Origin: Crocodylus rhombifer
Lineage: Eukaryota; Chordata; Crocodylia; Crocodylidae
DNA: 64,000 nt
Direction of reading: 5' to 3'
Assembly: GCA_038503035.1 (NCBI GenBank)
Contig: JAVSML010020761.1
Location: forward strand, 310,001 to 374,000
In this document: positions 12,301-23,830 of the stretch, in pieces
How positions within the stretch are numbered: position 1 is the stretch's first letter
Layout: each line of letters opens with the position of its first letter
Made by a program: the position numbers and the translations under genes
Notes under the pieces: generated by a model
What the model saw: the letters and a program-made list of their open reading frames with translations, nothing else
The model's database searches: none
Told to the model about the DNA's origin: nothing

Positions 12301-14160
12301 CTCACTCAAGAGGTCCTGCTCAAGTGCAAACACTCATTTAAAGATCATCTCTTTTTTTAAGATTTATCAAAACTCCAGCATAAAAAGCTGCCTCCTCAAC
12401 TCATAACCCAACTTCCAAATTCTTTTTAACACTTAGTGAGATGAAATGCTGGTTCCTTCATTCCTGAATTGGAAATTTATTCTCAGCTCTGGGCATTAAG
12501 CTGTTAATGTCAAGCAGATTTACTTAGCCAGGCTCTCTGATGTAGTTATTGTATTGCAATCTATAACGTCACCAAAAGTTACTGGAAATCCCTTTGTGTA
12601 GTATCTTGACTTAAAGAAAGAAAATCGCTGTCCCTGTAAAAGCAGCCCCCCTGGGGTAGATACAGCATGATATATCACTCACACAAAAGCAGCATTTATG
12701 CAGCCCAGTGCATGAGGCTTTCATACCAACTTGTCTCTGGTTTCATAACCATACACTGCATGTTAAAAAAAAAAGAGCAGCAGAAAATAAGTCAGCTACC
12801 CCTACCTACCGGCACATTTTAGGCTCACTGCCTACAGCAGTATCCCTATGAAAGTGAAGATGGATTGGTCTCCCTTGGTATGAAAACTATGGCTGATTCA
12901 TTACACACAGTACTGCCTCAGTTGAAGTTTTCTAGACAATAGTTATATCAACTCATTATTTTCCTTTTGCATTGCTCTGAAGACTCACAGCAGACAGTAA
13001 TTAATTTAAATCTTAAAATGTTTTCCCACTTGCATGATTGAAAATGATTTGTGACTCTTATCCTATTAAATAGTATAACAGGAGTCAGTGATAGCCACAA
13101 TCCATCCTTCCTGTGGTCTCTGCTGTTTTCTAAAGACACTGAAATTTAAACTGTGGTGGAAAGACCAGAGTTAGATTCCATAAAAATGTTTCATGAAATT
13201 CTATTCCCTCATTGTCTCAAAGTTTAAATGGCACAAAAATCTTTTCATATTAGATATGTTCCATCTACAGTAACAATAATAAAATCTCAAAACTTTTGTT
13301 TTTCTTCTTGGAAGTGCATTACAAATACTAACTAATTAATGCCACTAACTATTTGATCTATATGATGCACTCCACTGTACTGTGGGGTTATAAATATGGT
13401 AGCTTTCACAAAATCTCGATGCCTTAGAGAGCACATACAGCGATGAAAAGGAAAAAAGGAAAAACATCTGTGAAGTAATTCAATATGATCACCTGTATGT
13501 ATATTTTGTAAAAATGAGAAATTTAATTCTGAGGGGCATTATCATAACCACCTGCTATACAAAGGAACAGTTTAAGTACAAGATATGCCTTATTCCTGTA
13601 AGTAATGTCTAAGAAAATACACCAGAGAATGTCAACTTCAACACATCTTTTTATGATAAACTGAGCGACAAAACATGGAACGTTTGTAAGCTGGGACACA
13701 GGTATGCATGAAACTTTGCTTAGAAAAATATTACAACCTCATTACCCTAAGGTTATGACAAAATTCATGCGGTGAAATACCTAGTTAATTTCAGATAGTA
13801 AAATACTCAAGTCTTGTGGAATCTCATTTGTGTGTTTTAAAATATTCAAAGTAATCAAAGCAATATATTTTGACTGAGCTAGAAAGGTCCTACAGATATG
13901 CCCTACAGTGCAAACAGGACAATATGGCCTACATGCAACTAGTAAGTTCAAAGAAAATACTTTTATTTGCTTTTCCTTTTCAGGGACAGGGAGAAAAAAA
14001 CTGAAAAACATATAGTATCTTTTTCTGAAGGCTTGTTTTTTCATCATTCATCAGATGAAATGAATATTCTTCAGTTGTTTCCCCTGAGGTGCAATTAGCT
14101 TAACAAACAATGAAGGAACAAACATAAACCAATTCATTATTAACTACTGCAAACCACCTA
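9330..14160. other. Non-coding stretch, presumed ANGPTL2 intron 1
   Basis: A/T-rich with no well-formed repeat or gene. A polypurine microsatellite of GAAAA units lies at 10925-10975. Open frames do not exceed 88 codons and resemble nothing known to me. Confidence 0.4.
10925..10975. repeat. GAAAA polypurine microsatellite
   Basis: About 50 bp of GAAAA/GAAAAA units with no pyrimidine on the + strand, within presumed intron DNA. Confidence 0.85.
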
Positions 14161-14164
14161 CAGA

Positions 14165-14300
14165 GTTACATTAAGGCTTGGTCTACACTTAAAGTTTTGT
14201 CTGCATAACTATGGAGGATAGGAGAATACCAACACAGCTTTGCTGGCAAAGGCCTTAACGTAAATAAAATTACACTTTCAAAAAAAAAAAAAAAATCCTT
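14165..14300. mobile_element. Harbinger-like MITE fragment
   Basis: Begins GGCTTGGTCTACACTTAAAG, the typical end of a short sauropsid MITE (GGTCTACACTTAAAA type), and contains TTTGCTGGCAAAGG from its other arm. A poly(A) run follows at 14279-14294. Boundaries are approximate and no target duplication was seen. Confidence 0.45.
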
Positions 14301-16430
14301 TGCTGGTATTCTTTATTCCATTTTGGGGAACTGGGGTCAGGTCTAATGGCACAGGAGCTCCTCCCATGGTTCAAGCTGTTTGCAGAGGAGTTCACATTTG
14401 TGTGGGACAGGACATATTGTCTGACCAGGTGTGTTTGGAAGCAGTTATGGCAATTCACACTGACACTGTGGGCAATGCCTGCCTTTAAATGTCATAGCTT
14501 TGCATAATAGGGGACTTTAGGTTCATGGACTTAGGAAACAAGGACAGCACTTAAAAGTTCCTGGCTTTCAAAGGCAGAATCATTTTAGTTTAAGAAACCA
14601 CAGAGGAGGGTGCAGCAGGAAATAAGATGCTCAAGAAGCAGAAGGGCCCTTGTTTTTGTGACCAGGGCTAGAATACAGGTAAAATGTCTAGATGGGGTGG
14701 CCAGATACCAGAGGGGAATTTCATATCTGTGAGCCACCCATGTCCTGGGTCAAGTGGTGTCCAACCCTTGCGACTCAAAACAATGACTGACCGAAGGAAA
14801 CATGTTGGACTTGGCAAGTGGGGGTTGGCCAAGATGCAGCTCTAGTTATGGGGAAAGGGGCAACAGCTAATGCAAATACTTGGCAGGAATCCAAAGAGTT
14901 GAGCTGGAACATATGGCCCCTGGAGATGCAATAAATGCAAAATCTCACAACAAACCTAGATAAAAGGTGAGTCTCTTGTACATAAATAAAATACAATGTT
15001 TGCTTACACAAATAATTTGAGGTACTGACGACTGAAGTGTCTTAACCTTCCCTAGGCCTGTCTAGACAGCATGTGCTCATTTGTCCCATTTCCTGTTTCC
15101 TCCTCGCTGAGTACTTCCTCCTCTCCTACAGATTCATTGCACAAGGTTTGTTCAGGCAGACATCTTGTTTAGAAAGCTGTTTTCATCCACTCCAAGTCAT
15201 TTGACTTATGTAACCTCTCTCACAGTGGTAACAGAAGCCAGTAATCGTCACTCATTCCTCACAGTTATTCACGTACAATTTTCACTGAAGAAGTACAGTC
15301 AGCAACAGTGAAGGAAAAAAAGTGATCTGTGGACAGCCCACAGAGAAAAGTGTGTAATTTGTAAAACAAGTGTCCAATTGCTGAATAGTAGTTACAATGA
15401 AGGAACATGAAATATATTTAAGGATGTGCCCTGAGGGAAGGCACAAGAGACACAGTTTGGGTCTTCTTGTGTTAAGATGAAGACAATGTACTGAATTTCC
15501 TTTGCTCCCCTACAATTCTCTAAAACAGAGAAAAGAATTATTATTGAAGAATATCAACAAACTCTTAGAATTTGCTTCAGCCTGAAAAAGGAATATTTAC
15601 CCCAACTTCTGTAGTCAATTAAAGTCATGAGGCAAGAGGGACACAAGGGAACTCTGCAGAAAAAATGAGTTTCCTTTCATGGGTCACAATAAATAGAGTT
15701 TGCGAGGAAAGAAGGCCTGCAATTCACATATGGAAATAAAAGCCTTTTTTACACCTACCATGCTGGAGACATTTGCAAGAATAGTTCATCTGTGTGGAAA
15801 TACGAGTCCTGGAAAACTGCCAGGGTCACTAAGTGTGACCTGCTGTGCAAATGCTGGTTATGCAAGTTAAAGCTGTCTGGGGTCATTTTAATTTATGTTC
15901 CCAATTTTTCTAGGATTTCAAATAACTTTGCTTTAAAGAATACATGGAACTTGTTTGCAGCAGCCAGTTCTTTTCTCCTTTGGGCACACTGAACCCCAAA
16001 CTTGTCTCTGACAAGTTGTCAAGATTCCTGCCAAACACACATGGAACAATCCCTTGCTATTTACGAAAAATAAGAGCGAGTGTCATTCAAATTCCACTAA
16101 AATTTGAGAACTGTCAGGTATAAACACCTTTCAAATGGATCGACAAGGATCACAGCTGCTGACATGTGCTTGAATCACTACTGAAACTTACTAAACAAAT
16201 CTGAGAATCTGTCAGCTCTTTGGGTTATATCAGAGCAATGTTAATGACTGACTGAACAGTCGCTCAGAATACCTGGATATAAGCACACGCACAGACTCAG
16301 AGATAAAAACAACTGCACCACAGACTATAAGCAACCCCTTACAGGAAATGACCTTCTGGAAAACGTGAAAAGTAAATGTTATAAATCAGGACAAATAAAT
16401 TTTCTTAAGTTGCAGCTCACAAAACTAATT
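14300..16430. other. Non-coding stretch, presumed ANGPTL2 intron 1
   Basis: No gene recognised. The CTAGGCCTGTCTAGACAGCA motif at 15053-15072 may be a further MITE end. Everything else appears unique and non-coding. Confidence 0.35.
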
Positions 16431-16680
16431 TCATCAGATGCTGTGATGTGATGCACCTGATGAAGTGAGCTGCGGCCCATGAAGGCTTGTGCTGTATATA
16501 CATCTACTTTGGTTACTTTATACGGTGCAAATCTACCCTGCCTTCTACTTGGCTTCAGGCTAACACAATTAACTACGTCTCTGCTCAGTTCTAGTGCCAG
16601 GGACCCAAGAGCACCCAGGAGCAAGAAGCCTTGCTTGTCCCCTACAGCCCAAAATGGTACCTTCTTACTGTAGATAAAAT
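16430..16680. repeat. Sauropsid interspersed repeat, GATGAAGTGAGCTG type
   Basis: Contains CCTGATGAAGTGAGCTGCGG followed by CCCATGAAGGCTTGTGCTG, the typical sequence of a repeat abundant in turtles and crocodilians. The 108-codon - strand frame over it is a by-product of the repeat. Confidence 0.55.
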
Positions 16681-16688
16681 GTTTAGAG

Positions 16689-17026
16689 TAGGCATGCTTA
16701 ACCAAATGTGGCCCATGGAGTCATGGCATACGGCCTGAAAAACTCTCAAGGTGTCAGGAAATTTGGCAGCAGGGAAGCAGTGGCAATTAATACTGCCACC
16801 CTGCTCCACTGACAACCCCCAAGCCCCATCGCATGTTGGGCCGAGTCAAACCTCATTCCCCCCACAGATTTGGGTTGGGGCCAGGCTACATGCCCCTCCC
16901 TCACGCACAGCTGGTTGGGTCCTGCCATGACTGCCTTGGGTGCCAGATTGGGACCACTGGTCAGATCCAGCCTGCAGATATACTGGGCACTACTGGCCCA
17001 CCAGCCTAAAAGCTTGAGCACCACTG
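16689..17026 (+). mobile_element. Non-autonomous hAT-like element with 8-bp target duplication
   Basis: A 338-bp element flanked by perfect 8-bp direct repeats GTTTAGAG (16681-16688 and 17027-17034). Its ends are a decayed inverted pair: the left end begins TAGGCATGCTTAACC and the right end is GCTTGAGCACCACTG, whose complement starts CAGTGGTGCTC. An 8-bp duplication and a CAGTGG terminus are hAT features. The interior shares a GGCAATTAATACTGCC palindrome with the copy near 56.5 kb. No transposase frame. Confidence 0.7.
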
Positions 17027-17119
17027 GTTTAGAGATTTTAACTACCAAGTCTTTAGTGAATATGTACAAGCTATAATTCTGGCAATAGAACAGACTGCAG
17101 CAACGATCATGGTATTGCA

Positions 17120-18840
17120 CGCCTGTCCATAGCTGGGAAGATCCTCACCCACATTCTCTTCAGAAGACCCACTGCCCTTGCTGGGGTGATTCTCCCCGAG
17201 TCCCAGCATGCTGTCAGACCACTCAGAGGTACAACAGATTTGTTGCTACACAGCTGCAGATGAGCCATAAGCAACACAGATCTTTACATGGCCTTCACTG
17301 ACCTGAATAAAGCCTTTGATTCAATCAACAGAGACGCCCTATGGAAGACCCTGATGAGATTTGGACGCCTGACAACATTGGTTACCATTATCAGATTTTT
17401 CAGTGTGACATGACAGCAACTGTCCAAAGTAATGGCTTGGAAATAGACCAACTCACTATTAGAAACAAGTCAAGCAAGGATGTGTAATTGCACTAACACT
17501 CTTTCAGCTATACCACAGCTATTTCACATCTCATTGCTGATAGACTCCATCTGGAGTCAGCATCCAGTATTGCATGGATGAAAATCCCTTTAACTTCAAC
17601 TGGTTACATTCCAAATCCAGAAAAACCAACATCTTCATTACTATATTCAATATGCCGATGACAGTGTTGCATGTGCCCACACAACTGAATGCTCCAGGTC
17701 ACTCTTGATTGCTTCTCTGAAGCATATGAAATGCTTAGATTCACTTTATGAAGCTAAGATACTTTAACAACTCACCCCAAACCAACCAGTTGCTCCTCCA
17801 CGTATTACAATTAGAGAGCAATCCTTGGAGTACACTGAGCATTTCCCCTAGCTGGGAAGCCACCTTTCCCAAAAAGTAAACATAGGGTGCGTCTACACAT
17901 TGCCATATGGCAACACTGCTATAGAGTTGTGCTTTAGTACGTCCTTCTGGAAGTACTAAAGCACAGTGCACAGTTAGATTTTGCTGCTATGTTGTCAAAG
18001 CAGCACACTATCCTGGGGGAGTGCATCACTACAGCGACGTATCTGGAGATTACATGTAGACTCACGTGATCACTACGTCACCACAGCATGCTGTGCAGTG
18101 ATGTAGCACATTGTTATGTCGCTGTAGGGCGACATGTAGATGTGCCCATAGATGACAATATTTAACACTGGATAAAATCTACCAGGCTGTCTTTGGATGT
18201 CTCTGAAATCATGCCTTCAGTGATCATGACATTTGGATCCAAACTTCTCATTTACCAGGCTGTTGTCATCCATACCCTACTGTATGGGTGTGAAACTTGG
18301 ATGACATAACAAACAGCTGAAACATTATCATCAGCAACGACTTCAGAAAATCCTCCATATTAATCCAAAAGACAGAAGAATGAACGCTAGCATTCTGGCT
18401 CAAGCGACACCACTGGCATTGAAGCCATGTCTATATGGCACTAGCTCTGTTGGGCAGGACTGAGCCAATGAACCATCCCCAATGGTACTATGATGTATGA
18501 CAAGGCACTGATCTTTCAGGGGAAACCTGCCTCACTATGGGAGGGAGAAACAAAAGACAAAGGAAAGAGCTGTGACCCAACACCACTACTCCTTTTTCCT
18601 GCAACTATCTATGGTGTCTGTAGTCAAATATGTGGATCTCCGATCAGCCTCCTTAGTCATCCACGGCCTCATCAATGACTTCCTTATGTACTGGAAGAAT
18701 GCCCTCACTGTACCAAGGGACTGCTGATGACTACTTGGCCAAATTACTGAAAACAAGAGCCACATCACTCTGACAGAAGGCCCGAGGTACTCCAGAACAA
18801 GGGGAAGAACTCTGTAGGACAAACCCAGCAGGTCCAAAAG
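17120..18840 (+). mobile_element. Fossil non-CR1 LINE (RT domain), interrupted by a MITE
   Basis: Translated in changing frames, the + strand shows remnants of a reverse transcriptase: FTDLNKAFDSINRDALWKTL near 17290 (the D of motif A kept), QYADDSVACAHT near 17650 (the YADD motif), LYGCETWMT near 18280, and a C-terminal segment reading WAGLSQ...GKPASLWEGETKDKGKS near 18440-18570. Wording such as ALWKTL and LYGCETW points to an RTE/Dong-like type rather than CR1; the exact clade is uncertain. Many stops and frameshifts make it inactive. A 263-bp MITE at 17885-18147 splits it. Confidence 0.65.
17885..18147. mobile_element. Harbinger-like MITE inside LINE fossil
   Basis: Imperfect terminal inverted repeats: the left end is GGGTGCGTCTACAC; the complement of the right end is GGGCACATCTACAT (10 of 14 match, all differences transitions). 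The element is flanked by ATA on both sides (17882-17884, 18148-18150), a possible 3-bp duplication. It is 263 bp with no coding capacity. Confidence 0.65.
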
Positions 18841-18849
18841 GCTAGATGA

Positions 18850-20952
18850 ATGATGTGGGGCTGGCTTGCAGGCCAAATCAGGCCCATAGACCAGCCTTGC
18901 ACTCTGGACCCAGTGCAGACCCTACCACAAACACCACAGGGAATGGCAGAGGTTCATGTCCTGAAGGATCAAATCAGGCTTCCTGAGGAACAGGTCCTTT
19001 TACAACATGAAAATCAAATCTGGCCCCATAACAGTCATTTTATTTTCCAACTGTTACTATACCCTTGCTTACAAATTTAATGATTTCAGTATAGTAAATC
19101 TGCCCCCGAGATGGATTGTTTTTGTCATCCAAGTTATGAATCATTACCTTGTGTGAAATGCTTTATATATATAAGAAAACATAACCACAAGGACATATTG
19201 GTAAAGAAAGGAAATCAAACCAGGCATTACATACTGAACAAACTTCACGTTGTATTATTCTCATGTAAACCAAACTACCCATATGCACATATACTCAAAT
19301 GCAACATGATCTCTCAGTACTTTCCAAGGTTTTCGTTGTTCTTTAGGCCTCAAAATATTAGCTAAAATACCAAAGTCAGAATAAAAAAAATGTATGTGGT
19401 AAAAAAGACTACAGACTTTTTGTCTCTATATGCCTATTAGAAGTCATATAGTCCTTTTAAATTCATCACAGGGAGTTACTATTACCACACAGTGAGGCAA
19501 GAATCATTCAGAGAGACCAAGAAAAAAAATCCTAATTTCATCAGAAAGAAGCCAATTATCAGCTATGTCCTCACATGAGAATAATACTAGTTCATGAAAA
19601 TGAAGTCACGCCTGGGCCTATGGAATACACAGTGCAGGTCATTTGCTACAAGGATTTCCAATTAAGATCACTATTCTTCCTTAGAACACAAAGAAAAAAA
19701 CAACCTAGAAATATCATAGAAGCATCTTGATTTCTCATGCATTAAGGGCAAACCAGTTTTCATAGAGATTCCCTAAGAACAAAGAAAATAAAAAGCACAA
19801 ACTGCCATACTGTAAATAAGGTGACTTAGCCTATAGATGACAATGCATTTGTGGCACACATTTTATCCATCTGTAGCCCTAAAATACTGAGTTGTAAATT
19901 ATTATAAAATCATAATAAATAATTAAAGATATATATATAAGAACTTTTATATGATTCCAAAAACATTATGGACTATGGAGATCTTTTTCTCTTTCACCAT
20001 TAGAGAGAGACACAACATGATAAATGTTCAGAAAAATATGTTATTCAGCAACAAAACACTGTTACAGATTTTCAGTATTAAAGAGCCAACTGGTTGCACA
20101 GTTGAAACTGAAATAGCCTGAGGAAAGTCTATTCGTCCGAGTGATCCCCATGCACCAGGCTGAAAGGCTGCTGGCTACGAGCATTTGGCAGCTGAGGTGA
20201 TCGCATTCTATCAAGTACAAGAGGGATCCATTTTGGTTAGCTTGATGCTTTGAAGATTAAAATCAAATAACCCCCAAATGGTATCACTAGTGTAAAGGTG
20301 AAATATTAATAGGTCAAACTGATGTAAAAGGGCAAATATTAATGGGTAGGACTCTTGAAAACAAATAAGTTAGTACCTATTGTTAAGTCAGACTGCTATT
20401 AGAAGAAGCACAAAACGAACATCGCTGTCCTTGTGAGACTCGCAACAAACATATCAGATGAAAAGAAATTCAAGTTACTCTGACTTGTAAAGTCACCAGT
20501 CAAAAATGTTCAAGTTTAATGTACACAATGTTTAGAGGTCCAATTTTCTAATTAATAAATGTGTGAAAGATAAGTAATTGTGTAGAACTGTCTCTGTGGT
20601 TCAAAACAGTTGTGGTTCAAAAACTGTGGTTTCAATTTATCCAAAACTTTCTAGTTTGAGGTCTAAGGCCACTAATTAAGGTAAAATAACATGTAGTGGC
20701 CATACTGTGTCAAAGTTGCACCTCATGCAATTCTGAGAGTTCTGCATCACTTCTAGTATTGTTAATCAAGTTTCTGCTCAGAGCTTGTAAATGCAGATCC
20801 TGGGTATTGTTGGTTATACTTGGAGGGTTACTTCTACTGTAGCATGTATTTAGGTATTTTTTTTAGTTTACTTTTGATGTATGTGCCAGTTGCTTACCTT
20901 TTTCTTGGTATTATTTCTTTTTATTACTTACTGTTTGTTTATTTTTAAACAG
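18850..20952. other. Non-coding A/T-rich stretch before ANGPTL2 exon 2
   Basis: End of presumed intron 1. The last 100 bp are T-rich and end TTTATTTTTAAACAG, the acceptor of exon 2. Nothing else is recognised. Confidence 0.4.
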
Positions 20953-21813
20953 ATTTTTTAAAAGGGCCTTTACAAAAGAAAAATATCCAAAAAAAATAAA
21001 GGATCATGAAGGCAACAAGACTGACCTGGTTAATCTTAATTGCTATCATGGGAGCCACCGCAAGCAAGCCACAGGAATTTGAAGACAACGATGAGGGCAC
21101 AGAGCAAGAATTCATTTACATGAATAGGTATAAGCGGTCTGCTGATACACAGGACAAATGCACTTATACCTTTATTGTACCTCAGCAGAGAGTGACAGGT
21201 GCCATTTGTGTTAATTCAAAGGAGCCTGAGGTTCTACTTGAAAACAGGGTGAATAAACAAGAATTAGAATTACTTAACAATGAACTTCTAAAGCAAAAGA
21301 GGCAAATAGAGACTCTTCAGCAACTGGTGGAGGTGGATGGTGGGATAGTAAATGAGGTTAAACTCTTAAGAAAAGAGAGTCGAAACATGAACTCTCGGGT
21401 CACACAACTTTATATGCAGCTACTGCATGAAATTATCCGCAAACGAGACAATGCATTAGAACTTTCCCAACTTGAGAATAAGATACTGAATCAAACTGCT
21501 GATATGTTGCAGCTTGCAAACAAATACAAAGACTTAGAGCACAAATACCAACACTTGATGACAATTGCCAATAATCAGTCTATAATTATTGCACAGCTGG
21601 AAGAACACTGTCAAAGAATGCCATCCATAAAGCCAATACCCCAGCCTCCCCCCCCACCAAACAGAGTGTATCAACCTCCCACTTACAACCGTATCATTAA
21701 CCAAATATCTACCAATGAGATTCAGAGTGATCAGAATTTAAAGGCTCTACCACCAACTCTACCAACCATGCCACCAGTTACAAGTAGTCCAACTTCAACT
21801 GATAAACCATCTG
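20953..21813 (+). CDS. ANGPTL2: ANGPTL2 exon 2: start codon, signal peptide, coiled coil, linker
   Basis: Angiopoietin-like 2 is a secreted, oligomeric glycoprotein. In mammals it acts in inflammation and angiogenesis and binds integrin alpha5beta1 and LILRB2; it is not a Tie2 ligand. This exon follows a TTTAAACAG acceptor, carries 53 nt of 5' UTR, and starts translation at ATG 21006. It encodes residues 1-269 and the first base of codon 270. Residues 1-20 are a hydrophobic signal peptide. Residues 41-44 (RYKR) are a basic motif that could be a furin-type site. Residues about 78-205 are a heptad-rich coiled coil containing KLLRKESRNMNSRVTQLYMQ, nearly invariant in ANGPTL1/2. NQT (162) and NQS (190) are potential N-glycosylation sites. 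Residues 207-268 form a Pro-rich linker. The exon ends CATCTG|GTAAGT at 21813. Without splicing the frame runs on for 16 residues to a stop at 21863. Confidence 0.96.
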
Positions 21814-23565
21814 GTAAGTCATTATGGGAATCACTGGATTATATCTATTCTAATATACAGTGATTAACAGTGTAATTTCTAGGGGGATAAATGGGGGCTG
21901 GGGTGGAATGGACACTAAGGCATAAGGTTGACAGCCCTGAGGTTGCAAATTTGGGGTCAGAGCAGAAGCGCTCATGGTATGAGCCTGTCAGATTTCTGCA
22001 AATTCTGCTAAATACTGTCATGCAAGCATATGAAAAAGGAAGGTAAGAGCACATTATTTTATTAAACAATAATGCAAGCAGAGGATGTGAATTGGTTAGA
22101 GCTCACCCTGAGATTAATAATATTCAGAATATTCAGCCAGTCTACTGAGAGAATTCACAGGGAAAGTATCAGTCCTTTTGTTAGGGGTTTATACCTTCTG
22201 TTACTGGCTTTGCAATTTGGGACTAAGACTGGACCTGCAGCTCCTCTGCAAAGTGCAGGTAGTGCCAGCAGCTAAGAATGCTTTAACATTTGTGTTTGGA
22301 GATGGGACGAAACCATGTTATGAGTCACACCTCTTCACTTGGATCACATTACCACCACTGTACCCACATTAAGACCATTCAACAACTTCAGCTCTTGTTG
22401 GAGCCCATTTGTAAGGCTGCTTCTCATGAAGCACAGTGCTTTGTTCTCTGAGAGTTCCACTACCTCCCAGTTTGTTTTGGGTTCAATGTCAGGTATTAAT
22501 TTCACTGCAAAAACTTTCTGGCTTTGACTTCTAACTCACCTTGTCATAGCCTGAATTCACTGATCTTTGGGGTCAAGCTGCATCTTATTCACTCCCCAGG
22601 CTTTTTCCAGGGAGATGATGAACAGAGAAAGACAAGCATCTGGGTGGGAGAGTTTTGTGAGGGAGTAGGTATGATTTGGGATTATTATGTTTCTTAGATG
22701 TTAGGAAAGGGTGGCTGTACTCTAAAAAAACAAAGTCCATCATCTAACAAGTAGTAATGACCATGTTGCTATTTGACACTCTGGTCATATGGGGCCAGAT
22801 TCAAAGCCCATTAAAAAAAACAAACAAACAAAAAAATCGCTGGTAAGACTCCCACTAATTCAGATAGACTTCTGATCCAGCCATTCACTCAGAAGGTTGG
22901 TGCCTGAGATGAAAAAACACCACTTTCCTGTCCCTCTTGGGTTACTACTACCCTAGGAATGTAAAACAGGAAGAAGTGACTTCACTTCAAACAGCATTTG
23001 ATGGTTGTTTCAATTTTTCCATTATTAACTTCTTATTTCCATGCATTTCAGTGGCTTCAGGCTAAAACATGATGTACAAAGTATTAACCTGGGAGCAATT
23101 AAAAAATGAAAACAAGAACAGCCAAAACACTGTGTTCAACTTATAGTAATGGTCCACTTATAGTAATGGGTAAAAGTCAGTTTCTGAAACACTGGCCTCT
23201 GGCTGTTTCTTGAAATGTTACATATACTACAGTTCCTAAGATGAAAATAAACTGGATTGGGACCACCTCCATTAACTCCTGAGTGCCTAGACTCTTTATT
23301 TTTAGTCACAGTTATTAAGTGACATACTCTTTTTACTAATACAAATAATACTAACAAAATAATCCCAGGTGGTGTCCTTCAGACCTACATTCTGCACATG
23401 CATGAGAGAGCAAAGGTGCTAAAACCTACAGCTGTAAAACATCACACCAGGTTTAGTTTGCACTTGTGTTAATTTGTATTTGCTGCAATCATTGACCTCT
23501 TTAGGAACTTCACCCAACATTACTCCCAGAAATGGGTTAATTATTGTAAGCCTGAGGCTCAGGAC

Positions 23566-23830
23566 CAGTGATGCTTAACCTTCTGGCCCTGTGGGCTGTA
23601 CAGGTAGCACAGGGCTGGTTTGGAAGCTGGATCCCACGGGAGACATTGGTCCATGGGCCAGATAAAACATGGGTTTGGTGCATGGGGGTCAGTCAGCCTG
23701 CAGATGTGATCTGGTGTGCAAGACTCCCCATGGGTCTGGACCTTTGATGGCAGGGGAGCAGTGGTGCTGGAAGCTGTGGCAACCAACACTACCAGTCCAG
23801 ACTGTGACCAGTTTTGGATAAGCAGAGCTC
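23566..23830 (+). repeat. hAT-like repeat, same family as 16689-17026
   Basis: Starts CAGTGATGCTTAACCTTCTG, matching the CAGTGGTGCTCAACC terminus of the family, and contains GGGGAGCAGTGGTGCTGGAA followed by a GTGGCAACCAACACTACC block corresponding to the central palindrome of the other copies. The right end is not clear. Confidence 0.5.
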
